Positions 52,601 through 64,000 are shown, counted from the stretch's first letter. The stretch: DNA of 64,000 nucleotides from Thecaphora thlaspeos (GCA_900291925.1 UWYS01000020.1:62001-126000), one strand, 5' to 3'. Made by a program: numbers and translations. Notes: generated by a model not told the origin, from the letters alone.

Positions 52601-53618
52601 AAAGAAAGAAAACCCCGCCGCACCCGTCGAAACAGCAACAAAAGCAGCTGATCTGCTGACGCCGTCAGCCCTGCCAACTAGGTTTGTACTCACTGTCATC
52701 CTCCCGCATCGGCTGCAGGCGCAGAACGCCGAGTCGACCATAAGTACTGTACGAGTACGTAATCTTTCCCATGCTGTGCAGCAAGCAGCTCGAGGGGGAT
52801 GGGTGAGGAGAAGGGTCGCGGATCGAGCCGCAACGCTCGACGACGATGAGCGACTTGGGTGATCTTGGATCCCTTCGCGCGCCTTTAAGCGGGATTGAGC
52901 CCGTTGTTTCCTTCCCACCTTCTCGGGGTCAGCAGCGCAGCGTGCTTGGCCCTCGCCCCGCCTCGGTCTGGGCCTCGTTGCTGTCCTGTGCCGACAACAA
53001 CGAGGCCTGATGGAAAGCCAAGCCAAGCCAAGCGGCCAAGCTCTCCAGCGCCGCAAAGAGCGGCTAGCGAAGACGCTAGCGTGTTCATATGTACACACTA
53101 ACTAATTTACTTTAGATTGCACCCTATGGTCCTGCCAAGATGCTCAACCACTCCTCGTGTGAAGTCTCTGCCGTCTCTACGGATAATACACACCGAGCAA
53201 CGGCAATCTCTCGTCCTTACCTTTTATAGAGATGCTTTCCTGTCGGGGTTGGCTTTTGAATCGTCTCGGCCGTCCCTCGAGCTCTTGCACGAGGTGTGCT
53301 CTTGCGTACATATTCCGCCGACTGCTCCGCTTATCTTCGACATTTGCCAGCCGTACCAAGCATGAAGCGGCGGTGTTCTGTTACTGATGTGTAGTGCACA
53401 CCGGCACTTCGAATCAGAGGGAGGACGTCAGGATGTCCGCCGGTAGCCGGAGTTTAAACCCGCTTCTTTTTTCTTCTTGGCCTCTGTCAGAGGGCTTCTT
53501 CTTTGGTTTCAAGGCAGCGCCACTTCCAACGTGCATTGCCCTGGTTGTCGTTGTCGTTGTCGTTGTTTCTTGTCGCTCTACGTCGCCAATCGCCATGATT
53601 ACTCTGGTGGTAGCAGCA

Positions 53619-53642
53619 TCTCTCTCTCTCTCTCTCTCTCTC
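53619..53642. repeat. CT microsatellite
   Basis: About 12 TC units in intergenic DNA. Confidence 0.9.
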
Positions 53643-54533
53643 GGACCAGAACGTTCCGCGTCGAATGAATCGGACAAACCGAAGAAGAGGCAAGACAAAG
53701 AGCAGAGTCGAAGTCGGGAATTTACATTTGTAAATCTACGTACTGTATGTAGTGGACCTGTGGTGAGAGATGCAGGAAGGCTCGCTTCGAGAAGCCTGTT
53801 TGCAGGTGAGAGAAGCGTGGGAGAGCTTTGAATTTTAATCGCTTTACCTCTGTATCAAGCACCGTGCTGCTTAGCGTCGAGACTCTCCATCAGTCTCCTT
53901 GGCCCTGGCCGCCTTCGTTTCGGGGGATGCCGAGTGTAAGCTCAACCTCTTCCTGCATGTAAGTAACTTGCTCAGCCACCTCATGGTCCTCACTCTTTCA
54001 TTCTGGCACAATAGTCTTTATGTCGGAGACTTTTTCGACAGGTCGCAAGGTAGATGCTCATCTACTACATACTGTACTGCTCAAGGCACAAATAATCTCC
54101 GTGGATGTCTGCTGGACCACTTGACGAGCTTCCATGCAATCATGCCATGCACGCCTTCTCTTGGATCAATTAGGCGACTGAGAAGCTCGCACGGTCCGCA
54201 GAAATCGCGGTGAGATGGCGTCACTGACATGGACGATGGCAAGGAGACCGACCAAACGGCTGGGCCCGCACAAGCAGAAAGTGGGCAACACATTCTACGA
54301 GAGAGTTCGCGCCAACGACCGAAGGATGTATTGGGCGCAATTTATGATCGCATCGGCACTGATACAAGGTAAGTAAGTAGATGTGGGTAGAGCGAGGTGA
54401 GAGTGTACGGAAAAGCGTGTGGAAGTCTGTGTGTGTGCAGGTGTGTGTGTGTGTGAATCGACATGCCGTGGTGAGATCAAAGATAGAGGAACGTGCGGCA
54501 CACAAGACCTGGCGACGGCCGCCACGACCCCGC

Positions 54534-57500
54534 TCAGGCGCCGCCACGCGACTTGAGTATGAACTGTTGCAGGTACGCTTTGAACTGCTTGACTTCGAGC
54601 GTCTTGACCTTGTCGACGAAGTCTTGCGCCAGATCGGACGGGCACTGGATGCCAGGGAAATAGACGGTCATCAGGTAGGTGACCAGCTCGTCGCCACGCT
54701 TCTGGTAGATGGTCTTCATCAGCAGCGCAATCTCGCCCAGCACAATCTGTGACTGGGCATCGCGCAGGTCAAACGTCTCCTTGGCCGGCGCCTCAAAGAC
54801 CAGTCCCACGAGCGTCTCGTAGATGAATCGGTCGAAGCCGGGGACCGACTCGTTCGACGAAGAAGCTCCGTTGGTGGAGGCGCCGTCGGTCCCGCCCCAG
54901 CTGCCGACGAGACGATGGAGGATGGAGAAGGCGGTGCGCTGGCACGATGGGTCCGACGCCGTCGAGTAGTAGACAATGCTCTGTAGCAGCGTCTCGAGCT
55001 GACCGCGGTTCTTATCCGAAACAAAGACGCCGTCCACGCCCGAGGCGACCATTGACGAGAGGAAGTTGATGTAGGCGCGCTGGAGCTCGGCCTTGCGCAC
55101 CGCATCGTCTGTCCCGGCAATGTCCTGGTTGAGGAAGAAAAAGATGCGCTCCACCAGGATGAGGAAAAGCTGATCGATGATCGGACGGACGCTATCCTTG
55201 TACTTGTTGACGATGAGGCCAAGGAAGTTGATGAAGTCGATCAGCTCCTCGGCGCTGACATGGCTCAGCAGCGCATCGATTAGCCCAGGCATGTAAGGAA
55301 GCACAGCCTTGCCGCACGTCGAGACGATCCGGGAAAAGGCGCCGCGCGCCGCCTCGCGGATCACGGCAAACTGATTGAGCGCATTGAGGCTGATGAGAAT
55401 CTGCTCGGTCACCGACTTGAACATCACCACCCACTGCGGCTCCGGCTGCGTGCTCTGCGGGTGGAGGTCGGGGAAGCCCTTGGCCAGGCTGCTGAGCGCC
55501 AGCATCAGATGGTGCACCTGCAGCACCAGCCGCAGGTCGCTGCCATCGCGCTGGAATCCCTGAACCGCCTGCTGCAGCTGCTCGATCAGCGGCTGAGCGA
55601 TGGCGCGCGAGAGCATGACCTGGTTGTCGGGCGAGGCGTGGAGCAGCGAGACGAGGATTCCGCTCGTCTCAAACAGGTACAGCTGGCTGTCAAAGAAGCC
55701 GGCCGGCGCCGTCGCCTTCTGCAGCGGATCCTCATCTGGCCCAACGTCTGGCAGCTCGGCGCGAACCGTGAGCACATCCTGCATCCCCTCGAGCAGCTGC
55801 TGGACGATGTCGAGCGGGACCGCGCTGACGGTACGGAGATCGCGGATGAAGCGGTAGAATAGGTAGTTGACACGCTTACGGACGCCGACCTTTTCGTGAT
55901 GGATGCCGCGCCAGTCGAGAAAGGCCGGCAGCGCGTCGGAGACGTAGCCGCTCCGCGCCGCGAAGAAGTTTGAGTAGCGGATCAGGCACTCGAAGTACTG
56001 CAGCTGGACGGCAGGGTGCGGGAAGGCCGATACGTTGGACTGGACCAGCTTCTCCACCATCTCGCCGAGCGTGCTGAGCGGGAGCGTGGCGAGAATGTCG
56101 TTGCCGATCTTGAGGTTCCGCCCCTTGGCCGTCTCTTTTTCGGGCAGCCGGACGAAGATCGCGGGGGAGAGGCCCGTCTTGGGCGTCGCCGCCGCCGTGG
56201 TGAGCAGATCGCCGTAGAAGTGAATCACCAGCAACGCCAACTCCACCTGCTGCCACTGGAGCTGCGGGCCCGTTCCGGCGACGCTCGTCTCGAACGAGGC
56301 AAACGTCGAGAGGACCAGCTGGAGCAGCGTACTGGAGAATAGGCCTTCGTCGATGGCAGCGATCGCGCCGATGACCGTCTGCAAGTTCCGGCGCAGCTCC
56401 ATGAACTTTGCGTCGTCCTCATCCTCCTCTTCGTCGTCGTCTTCGGCTGCACCAAAGCTCGCGCCATTCCACTCGGCCTCGTCGTCGAACTTCATCTTCT
56501 GCAGCACTACGTTGATCAGGTTCGAGAGGAACTCGCCGCGCACCGGGGCCAGTGACGCACCCCTCCTCTTCGCCTTCTTGTAGATGTTGAGGATCGCGTT
56601 GACGCCGGAGAGCATCTGCTCCGAGGCATCGTCGTACTCGTCCGAGAGGAAGCAGAGAACCACGGGGAGGGCGCTGTTGAGCAGCGCGTCGGCCGCCGTT
56701 CGGGTCGTCTCGTCCGCCGCCTCGTCCTCGACAATCTTGCACATCTCGAGCACCAGGCCGTTGGTCAGCTTGGCAAGGTGCTCGCGGAATTCGACGTTGG
56801 CGACACTGTCGTCGCCGCCGGAGCCCTTGCCCTTGCCGTCCTGCGCTCCGCTGATCCGTGTCCGGGATTCGAGCGAGGGCAGCACCTCGGTCAGGTTGAG
56901 CGCCTGCGCCAGCGACAACTTGTCGGCGGGCTTCATGCCCTTGGCGATGATGCCGTGGAGCGCGTCGGCGGCGGCGGTGCGGAGCGAGGGAAGCGAGTGG
57001 TGGAGCAGCTGGAAGAGCAGTGGGACCGTCTGCGCAGTCACGACGAGCGAGATGTCGATCCACGAGACGTAGTCCTCGACCACCTTGGTGCCGGCCGCCG
57101 TCAGCTCGACGGCGTTGGCGCAGGTCATCTCGCGCAGGCCCGAGCCGCCAGCGGAGCCGCTGTCCGATGAGGGCCCGGCGTTGACCTTATTGTGGCCCTG
57201 CTCGACGACGTTCCAGACGGTCTCAGCGATGCTCGCGGCGTGGTTGGCGCGGATCTCGTCGCGAATCGCAGCGTCGCGCTGAAGCCTCTCGCGGGAGCGG
57301 ACGGCCCGCAGCGTCGCATCCGAGCCCAGCGTGACCGAGAGGTCGTGGAGCACCCGCAGCACCAGGTCGGCCGTGTAAGGGTTGAGCAGCGTCTGCGATG
57401 ACGAGCCTGCCGAGAGCGAGGGCGAGCCAGACGGGTGAGCGCGATAGAGCGACAGCAGCGTCGGCAGCAGGGTGAAGGGCGGCGGAAGGCTGTATGTCTG

Positions 57501-58201
57501 GAGCAGCAACACCGCCAGCACCTGGGCGAACTTGTTCTTGATATCTGTCCGTAGGTGGAAAGAAAGAGATTCGAGAGGAAGGTGCGCCAACATCGTGATG
57601 GGGACATGTCAGTGCCGAGCAGCTTGAGATCGAGGCAAGGTAGCAATGAAGGCCCGCTTCCTTCGCGGCGCAGTTCGAGTACTCACATGGCACGGCCTGG
57701 TCACCGGAGCCCGCCACGTACTCCTGCCGAATGTAGTTGACGGCGGCGTCTTGCAAGGTGGCCACAGCAGCGGCAGGATCGCTCGAGGCGCCGATCCTGG
57801 CGGACACGGTAGTGCATAGCGGCAGGGGCGGAGAGGTTGACGGGAGGGTGGTGGAAGGGCAGATTGTCAGCAAGGCCTTATCACTCGATTCGAGGCCGTC
57901 CGGGCTACACGAAGTGCTAGGCTTCGTCGCACGACGGTATTCAGCTGCACAGCTCCACTCACTTGTTTTGTAGAAAGTCGTCGACCAGCATCAGGCCAAA
58001 CATCCGGGCGTTGTGGCTGTACTTGGGCCCGTCGCCTGCGTCGTTTCTGGCCGCCCACACAGCCCAGCCAACGCTCCAGCTCACCTCGGTGATACCCTTG
58101 AGATGCTCCAGGAACTGGAGCGCCTGCGACGTCAGCTCGGGGCCGGTATTAGCCAGAGGGTTCGAGGCGATCTCGACCGCTTGGATCAGCTGCTCCTCCA
58201 T
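54534..58201 (-). CDS. LOS1: Exportin-T (Los1), nuclear tRNA exporter
   Basis: Three exons: 58201-57963, 57796-57687 and 57544-54534. The introns are 166 and 142 nt, with GTGAGT donors and CAG acceptors at phases 2 and 1. The product is 1119 aa, near the usual size. Exportin-T binds mature tRNA with Ran-GTP and carries it through the nuclear pore. The start, MEEQLIQAVEIASNP, and LVDDFLQNK|IG belong to the importin-beta-like N-terminus. The second join gives EYVAGSGDQAVPYIKNKFAQVL, the conserved XPOT/Xpo1-type repeat (here reading YIKNKFAQ). The remainder is helical HEAT-like sequence with an acidic loop (EDDDEEEDEDD) and ends in KQFKAYLQQFILKSRGGA. It is divergent from the large membrane protein. 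Confidence 0.93.
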
Positions 58202-60013
58202 GACGCTGCTGCTGGTGCTGCTGGTGCTGCAGCTGCCGTCTGACGGGTCGAAGCGGCGTGGTAGGGAGTTAAGCGAGAAGAGGTTGTCGGACGGAAGGCG
58301 GTTACAGCGGCTCAGCTCCAGAAAGTCGATTGGAGCGCCTGGGCGTGTCTTTGGCGCTGCTGCTTCCTGAAGGGATGGGAGTTGGGGGTTTCCTCCGATG
58401 CTATGTCTGCATGAGGATCAGAGGCAAAAGGGACGCTGCGGGGTGTGATTCGGTCGGAGCGATCTGAAGATTGGTCGCAATATGATGCTGCGGCCGTCGC
58501 ACGTCGTCGTCGCTGTTCGTTGCCTGCAAGTATCTGGCTGTCGCCCTTTTCAGGAGGCTAGTCGTCGGCTCTTCTGGTGCTGGTCTGGTGAGCGAAGGGA
58601 TCGTGATCGTGAACCGGCGCGATGCTCGCTTCTTACGAGGGAGTCCTGGCGAGCGGTGCGATGAGCGAGGAATTGGAGCTCGAGATGGCGGCGATCGAGG
58701 ATGATGGGAGACGGGAGTTTGGTGGCAAGAGATGCGGTGAGGTGTGTGTGGAGCAAGACAAGCTTGATGGCTTCCTTCGATTTGGCTGAGCTTCCAACAA
58801 AGCACACAACCCAACTGACCCGCCAGCCAGCGCGGGCCAGAGAGACCACCAAAAAAAAGAAAAAGAACAGACGCTCCCAGAAGAAGGAACAACACCTAGG
58901 CCCACACGTAGGCCCGTCCCAAGATCACACGACTCGACTCGGAGCCGGCGAAATACTGTGCTAACTAGACTTAACAGAAAGCAGGCCCTTGGGAGCGGCT
59001 GTCCGAAACAGAGAAATTACAAGAGGCGCGCGTTGCCTGCCCGACGCCGGGACCCGTTCGTTCCCTCTGCCCGCCCCTAGCATCGTGCGTGGTGGTGTAG
59101 CCTAGCCTTCTGCCTGTCCTGCCTGTCAGCCGGACCCACACGGTCTGTATGCACGCGCACCGGCAAAGCAGCCGCCCCGCTTTTTGGTGGAGCGATAACG
59201 TTCGCTACAACTTTTTTGGAGGCCAGCCTGGCGCTGCAGGGTGCAGGCCCCGTCGCTCTCTCATCAAGCCGGAGCAGGATCGACTCAGCCCTCCGGATAG
59301 AGCTAGCCTAGACCTGGCCCGCCCGATCCTCCCCCTATCTCCACGTTCGACGCCCTCTCGTAGAGCTGCTCGTCATCAAACCACCACCGTCCCTTCATCG
59401 TCTGCCTTCACCTCCCTCGACACCGTAGCATCCCGAAGACGGGCTCGGTCGCTCTCCCTGATATCCCCTGCGCCCCCTTTTGATCTACTGCAACTACGCA
59501 CGAGCGAGCGCCAGAGAGCCGCATCTCCCTCCCCTTTGCCACACTACCTAGCGCCGCTTCGCTCTCGTCACATCCACAACCCGCTCGAATCACAAAGTCA
59601 CACACCGTACCGTTCCGGCTCCGCCCGCTTCCCTTCTTTTCGCACCTGTCTCTTTCCGCACCTGCCTGCTCTTGAAAGGCGGGTGCCTTTCCGCCGCCCT
59701 TTCCTCCGCTCGGGCCCTTGCCTGGCCTCTTGCCCGCGTGCCCCACGCATCCGTCGTCCGTCTGTCTCTGCTCTGCTCAAAAAGGCAGCTTGACTCCACC
59801 CTCGCAATCCCGAAATCAGAGTAGGGCAATCCCAGACCTCCCAGGTCTTGCTCACGCCTTGACCCTCTCCCATTGACTACGACTGCTACATTTGCCGCTG
59901 CTCAGCCATCATCCGGCTCGTCCCTCCTTGCTGGCACCTACAACGGGCAACGCCACCCACCTATCTGTATCCCAACTGCAGCGCTCACATCTCTCATTCC
60001 CCTTCTCACCGCC
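58202..60013. promoter_or_regulatory. Large divergent promoter region
   Basis: A 1.8-kb gap between exportin-T (minus) and the membrane protein (plus). The second half (59250-59860) is strongly pyrimidine-rich on the plus strand and open in one frame, probably a long 5' leader. No gene is supported. Confidence 0.4.
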
Positions 60014-63000
60014 ATGTCGTCGCCACCGAACGAAGAGCCCGGTATGGCCGGCGGCGGTTTCGCCCATGCTCGCGCCCTCGCATCACCCAGCCTCTCGTCG
60101 TCGTCACACACCCCGTCCTCGTGCAATCTGGACGACGTCGGGTCGCACGACCTTTCCGACGTCTCCTCGCTCGACGGATCCGACTTTGAGATCATCGAAG
60201 TCGTCCGCCGTCCCGCCTCGTCGCTCTCAGCCCGTTCGCGCGAGCACACCGCCACCGAAGGGGCCGCGAGCGGCACCTACGATGCCGGTCTCCTCGGTGA
60301 CCAGACCGACCAGTGGGCTACGGTCCCTCGTCACCGTACCCTGTCGGATGGCAGCCACGCGATTGCCACCGAGGAGAATGCCGGCGATCTCTCCACCGTC
60401 CTGACCGAGCAGGACGCGGCCGAGGCGGATCTGCTCAACCGCAGCCTGACGTCCACCTTTGCCCTCTCGAGGCACGAACAGCAGGACAGTGGCCCGTCGT
60501 CCGGCACTGCGTCGACCTGCATCATCACGCCGATCGCCTCCGTCCTCGAAAACGCTGCGGAGCGACGCTTTGGCGCTAGGGCTAACGACGACCATGACGA
60601 CGGCGACGAAAACGCCTTCGATGCCTCCAATGCAACGCCCTCAGTCCTCGTCTCATCGCAATTTACCTTCCCCGACCCACTCAGCCTGTCGCAAGCCGGC
60701 GATCACGCCAGGCCACAGGGCGAGGGTCGCAGCCGCCAACAGTGGACGCCAATTCCGAGCGAGATCCAGATCCACACGCCTTCGACGGCTGGCCACCCGA
60801 GCGAGCGGGGCTGGAACCGCGCCCGTGCCCGAGCGCCGCCTACCGCTACCGCCTCGAGCCTCGGCTTCAACACGTTCATTGAGCCCACCTCGCTGGACGA
60901 CTCGACTGTCGAAGTCGTACCATGGCTGGCCGGGACCCAGCAGCCTCCCTTCCCCGGTCGCCCGACTCGCAAGACCCACGTCGACCTGCCGGCAAACGTC
61001 AACGTCTACTACCTCGGACGTCGCGCCGACGCGGCCGTGATGTGGCGCATCTCGCAAGCGATCAAGACATCGCTAGGTGAGGCGATTGGCCTCCCGTTAC
61101 AGCACCTCTCGCGCGAGGCACACGACGGCGCCGTCGTCGTCAGCCGATCGGCCGCCGGCAACGCCTTTGGCAAGCGCATCCTCCACCTCAAGGAGATTGA
61201 CTGCACCGAGGCGCACGACGAGCTTCCGGAGCAGTCGGCGACCACAGAGAGCTATCTGCGCGGACCGGCGGCCGATGACGTCGCGAAAGGCAACGCACTC
61301 ATCGTCTGCTGCCTCGAGGGCCGACGGCCGTGCGGCCCTTCGTCCAGCCCTCACCTTGCGCGCCGCCTCGCTGGCCTGCTTGAGCTGATCCACGTCGGCC
61401 TGTCGTCCATCACCCGATCGGCTGGCGGCCAGACGGCCGAGGTGCCGAAGCCGCTGATTCTGCCCGTCCTATGCCCAAGGTCGACTATCAACGCCGTCAA
61501 CACCACGGCCTCCCTCAACGACGCAACCTCGACCGAATCTTCGGGCCAGCCGCGCGAGCTAATGCGCCAGCTGTCGACCCGCATCGATGTCCAGGCTGTC
61601 GACAAGGAATGGAGCTCGACGCTCGCCGAGACGCTCCGCCTACTCAAGGCTTACTGCGCCGCCCCGCACCTGCACGTCCAGTTCGCACCGGGCACCGCCT
61701 TTGTCCGGGTGATTGGCTTTGAGGCGCTCGTCTCGTGCTCGGCCAGCTGGTTCCGTGGCGACACCGCCTGGGCCTGCCGGGCCGCAATGCCGCTGACGAC
61801 GACCGCCAATTCACCTCTTGTCCTGCTCCAGGCAGCGGCGGCGAGCTCCAAGCAGGCCCAGACGCCGCCGGCCTGGCTGATCAAGACGCACAAGTGGCTC
61901 TCCCGCGGCGTCCAGGCTACATCGGCCAGCCACAGTTACCTGGAGACGCGCGGCGGAAGCGGCGAGGAGAAGCAGCTGCTCGGACGGGCAGCGGACGCCG
62001 CCGGCGTCAAGGACGGCCATCGTTGCGACGACAACGACGACGACGACCTCGAGCGTCTTTCGTCGCGCGCGCTCTCGCGACATCGCACGTTGAGGATGGT
62101 CCTGCTCATCGTCTCGCTGTTCTCGTGCGTCGCGCTGCTCGGTAGCGGCACCGCACCGGTTGCCAGGTTGTTCGATCAGCGCTCCCTCTCTCGCTTGCCT
62201 CTGTCAGCGTCGACTTCGGTCGCGTCCTCAGCCACGCTGCCGCCTTCGGCAGCGTCTTCTACCGCCGCCGCCGCCGCCTCAGCCTCCCCAATCTCTTATG
62301 TTTCGTATTACAGCAAAATCCGCAACGCTTCCGGAAGGGCCGAGAACTGCGCCGTCGTTGCATCCGGTAGCAGTACCAGCAGCTATGCGAGCGTTTCCGC
62401 CGCCAGCTCGAACAGAAGCACTGGGACCGCGGCTCGCTGCGGCAAGACGATGCCGAGCAGGACGGCTGAGCTGCGCGCCAACGCCATAGCGAGCAAGGCC
62501 GTCGCAATCCGAGATGCCGTCAACCAGAGCACCGGGCTCTCGGTCTACCGACAGCTCGTCTTTGGCGAGCCGGCCGGGCCGGGTCCGTCCAGGGCTGACT
62601 ACTTCGACGCCGGCATCAGCTGCAGCGAAAGGACAGGTCGCGCTCGTGACGGCGCCCACGGCTGTCGCTCGTCCTCGATGCGACCATCATCGACAACAAC
62701 ACGCGGAGTCATGCACGACCGGCTTCTCGAGCTGCTCCTCGGCGGCGCGCGACAGGGAGCTTCGGCCCTCATCGAGGGAGCGAGACTGTCCTGGCAATAT
62801 TGGCTCTCAGAGCTTTGGCGCGTCTACCGCGATTTAGTGCTGCCGGCGCAACTGTACTGCTCCGATGCCTCGGAACAGGCTTTGCGGATGCTGCGCATCG
62901 CGCAAACAGCCTCGCAGGCGTTTGCCGACAGGCAGAAGCGCGAAGCCCGGCTCCTCCTAACCGATGCGGTCCGTGGCGCCGTGATCGTTGATGACGTTCT

Positions 63001-63286
63001 CCGAGCTCGCGCCCGAGGAACCAGGCAGTGGGCCAGCACCATATTCAGGGACATGACGAAGGGCGCCTCGATCGTGAGCGACGCCGCCTCAAGCCAACTG
63101 TCCTCGGCCGCCGACGAGCTCAAGCTGACAGGCAAGAGCTTTGCTCAGCACTGGAAGACCAAGGGCTTCGAAGATGTTAGGCAGCGGGCGCTCGAGGCAC
63201 GCAGCCTGACCGACAAGCTCTGGGGTTCAGCCCTAAGGCGCGCCGACGAGCAGCTCGAATACTGGTTCGTCGCCGACGAGTGCTGA
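60014..63286 (+). CDS. Large single-pass membrane protein with a possible Atg8-interacting motif
   Basis: Single exon, 1090 aa from the first ATG. The family is not recognised. Order of parts: a disordered Ser/Thr-rich N-terminus (1-310) containing DGSDFEII (54-61), which fits the Atg8-interacting motif W/F/Y-x-x-L/I/V after acidic residues. A globular part (about 315-650) has NVNVYYLGRRADAAVMWRIS, ALIVCCLEGRRPC and LHVQFAPGTAFVRVIGFEAL. One membrane helix follows (MVLLIVSLFSCVALLGSG, from Met695), then a Ser-rich linker. The C-terminus (about 890-1090) is made of amphipathic helices (YWLSELWRVYRDLVLP, SSAADELKLTGKSF). No signal peptide is seen. This layout resembles ER- or nuclear-envelope autophagy receptors, but that is inference. 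Confidence 0.75.
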   Translation: MSSPPNEEPGMAGGGFAHARALASPSLSSSSHTPSSCNLDDVGSHDLSDVSSLDGSDFEIIEVVRRPASSLSARSREHTATEGAASGTYDAGLLGDQTDQWATVPRHRTLSDGSHAIATEENAGDLSTVLTEQDAAEADLLNRSLTSTFALSRHEQQDSGPSSGTASTCIITPIASVLENAAERRFGARANDDHDDGDENAFDASNATPSVLVSSQFTFPDPLSLSQAGDHARPQGEGRSRQQWTPIPSEIQIHTPSTAGHPSERGWNRARARAPPTATASSLGFNTFIEPTSLDDSTVEVVPWLAGTQQPPFPGRPTRKTHVDLPANVNVYYLGRRADAAVMWRISQAIKTSLGEAIGLPLQHLSREAHDGAVVVSRSAAGNAFGKRILHLKEIDCTEAHDELPEQSATTESYLRGPAADDVAKGNALIVCCLEGRRPCGPSSSPHLARRLAGLLELIHVGLSSITRSAGGQTAEVPKPLILPVLCPRSTINAVNTTASLNDATSTESSGQPRELMRQLSTRIDVQAVDKEWSSTLAETLRLLKAYCAAPHLHVQFAPGTAFVRVIGFEALVSCSASWFRGDTAWACRAAMPLTTTANSPLVLLQAAAASSKQAQTPPAWLIKTHKWLSRGVQATSASHSYLETRGGSGEEKQLLGRAADAAGVKDGHRCDDNDDDDLERLSSRALSRHRTLRMVLLIVSLFSCVALLGSGTAPVARLFDQRSLSRLPLSASTSVASSATLPPSAASSTAAAAASASPISYVSYYSKIRNASGRAENCAVVASGSSTSSYASVSAASSNRSTGTAARCGKTMPSRTAELRANAIASKAVAIRDAVNQSTGLSVYRQLVFGEPAGPGPSRADYFDAGISCSERTGRARDGAHGCRSSSMRPSSTTTRGVMHDRLLELLLGGARQGASALIEGARLSWQYWLSELWRVYRDLVLPAQLYCSDASEQALRMLRIAQTASQAFADRQKREARLLLTDAVRGAVIVDDVLRARARGTRQWASTIFRDMTKGASIVSDAASSQLSSAADELKLTGKSFAQHWKTKGFEDVRQRALEARSLTDKLWGSALRRADEQLEYWFVADEC

Positions 63287-64000
63287 TGTAAGCAACGGAT
63301 GCCAGCCTCTCTACGCATTTCAGGGCCGACGCAGTCGGTCACTTTCTTTCTGAATCGCAAGCAGGCGGATCCCTGCTGGAGCCATCCAACTCAAGCCGCG
63401 AAGAGGCCGTCATCGCCGCCATGAGCATCACAATCAGCATCAGCATTGGCTAGCCTCGATCGAGGGGTTGCAAGCCAATGAGCGCGCCAGCGACCCGTCT
63501 GACGCATATGCACCTTTCCGTCTTCCCCACCCGCCTAGTATGACTCGCTCGCTATGTATGTATTTGCCCCGTCGCCTCTTCCCCTTTCTGTAGAGGCGAA
63601 GAGGTGGAAGCTGTTATCGCCTTTGCCGCCTCGAGTGTCCATGTCGCCCCTATTTGCATCCCGTCGAGTCGATGAGCCGTGGCCGCCTCTTCTATCTGTC
63701 TCCTCTCCCCTGTCCCCTCTCCGCCTCACGCACACAGCACCACGATGTACCGCAGCCAGCTACCCATGATAGGTGGTGTAGCCACCCGCATCCACCGCTA
63801 TCACCCCTTTAAATATTCCTGTAGGGCTGATGGCATGCACAGCGCGTCGGCGCTGTGAGGGTCTCGGTGCCTCGTTGATTTTGTTGGCGATCGGCCGCAT
63901 CGGATCCGAGCCCGATGGAATCGGACCGATCGGGCTGCGGTGAGTCGCCGACTCGCTGTCGGAGCTGCTACCACCAGGCCTAGGTGGTCTAGGCCTTACG
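63287..64000. other. Right edge, intergenic
   Basis: No supported gene. It contains TTTAAATATTC (63808-63818), a TATA-like site for either strand, and a perfect inverted repeat near the end. Confidence 0.45.
63976..63996. repeat. Short perfect inverted repeat
   Basis: AGGCCTAG (63976-63983), a 5-base spacer, then CTAGGCCT (63989-63996). It could form a hairpin or bind a dimeric regulator. No neighbouring gene is visible inside the window. Confidence 0.6.

Larger units (their letters stand above)
51751..54533. other. Long gene-poor stretch
   Basis: About 2.8 kb. A long minus-strand frame (51956-53098) exists, but its composition is erratic and it runs through A11C8. Repeats include that A/C homopolymer junction (52582-52600), GCCAA tandem units near 53020-53035, a CT run (53619-53642) and a TG run near 54430-54455. 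No supported gene. Confidence 0.5.

Noticed and set aside
51956..53098. 380-codon minus-strand frame in the P450/exportin-T gap
   Set aside because: It runs through an A11C8 homopolymer, has erratic composition rich in Arg, Ser and Cys, and no motif. Probably non-coding.
59149..59793. 214-codon frame upstream of the large membrane protein
   Set aside because: Pyrimidine-rich leader giving Ser/Arg/Pro repeats; no motif, and in a different frame from the gene.

Overview
The window looks like nuclear DNA of a filamentous or yeast-like basidiomycete fungus. It is GC-rich with strong third-position G/C bias. Introns are short (about 79-170 nt) with GTGAGT/GTAAGT-type donors and CTGAC-like branch sites. 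Genes carry 0-3 introns, and the proteins are fungal (Orm1, Los1/exportin-T, Som1-like, Msc1/Ish1, GPI11). The low intron density suggests Ustilaginomycotina, but that placement is inference. I see no bacterial operon, virus, CRISPR array or intact transposon.

Layout. 0.7-10 kb: GPI11/PIG-F (minus) and a divergent unknown zinc-knuckle-like protein, then ORM1 (minus) and divergent TSR1 (40S ribosome assembly). 10.2 kb: an initiator tRNA-Met gene with an intron. 11.4 kb: a small secreted protein. 12-15 kb: gene-poor. 15-17.2 kb: a low-complexity gene whose reading frame I could not close. 17.5-19.5 kb: mitochondrial NAD-type malic enzyme. 20-23.6 kb: gene-poor with one weak two-exon candidate. 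23.6-24.6 kb: a TPR co-chaperone. 24.7 kb: a second intron-bearing initiator tRNA-Met. 24.8-27 kb: gene-poor with a possible gene relic. 27.0-29.3 kb: soluble fumarate reductase fused to cytochrome b5. 29.7 kb: elongator tRNA-Met. 29.8-32.6 kb: gene-poor. 32.8-35.1 kb: an unknown Ser-rich protein. 35.5-36.5 kb: two overlapping minus-strand ORFs for mitochondrial proteins, one Som1-like. 37.2-39.1 kb: intracellular GH13 alpha-amylase. 39.9-41.6 kb: Msc1/Ish1 repeat protein. 42.6-43.2 kb: APC11. 43.9-46.1 kb: PHAF1/UPF0183 family. 46.3-47.1 kb: mitochondrial membrane coiled-coil protein. 47.6-49.5 kb: gamma-glutamyltransferase. 50.0-51.75 kb: an unusual cytochrome P450. 54.5-58.2 kb: exportin-T. 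60.0-63.3 kb: a large single-pass membrane protein with a possible Atg8-interacting motif.

Most genes are unrelated housekeeping loci, many as divergent pairs sharing 0.3-1.8 kb promoters (GPI11/unknown, ORM1/TSR1, APC11/PHAF1, mitochondrial protein/GGT, exportin-T/membrane protein). Two links between genes can be suggested. All three tRNA genes decode AUG, carry introns and have a TATA box near -30, and exportin-T, the tRNA exporter, lies in the same window. Two candidates touch autophagy: the PHAF1 homologue and the AIM-bearing membrane protein. I found no clear multi-gene novel system. The observations I would check first are the intron-bearing initiator tRNA genes with their upstream TATA boxes, the P450 without the I-helix acid-alcohol pair, and the AIM-bearing membrane protein.
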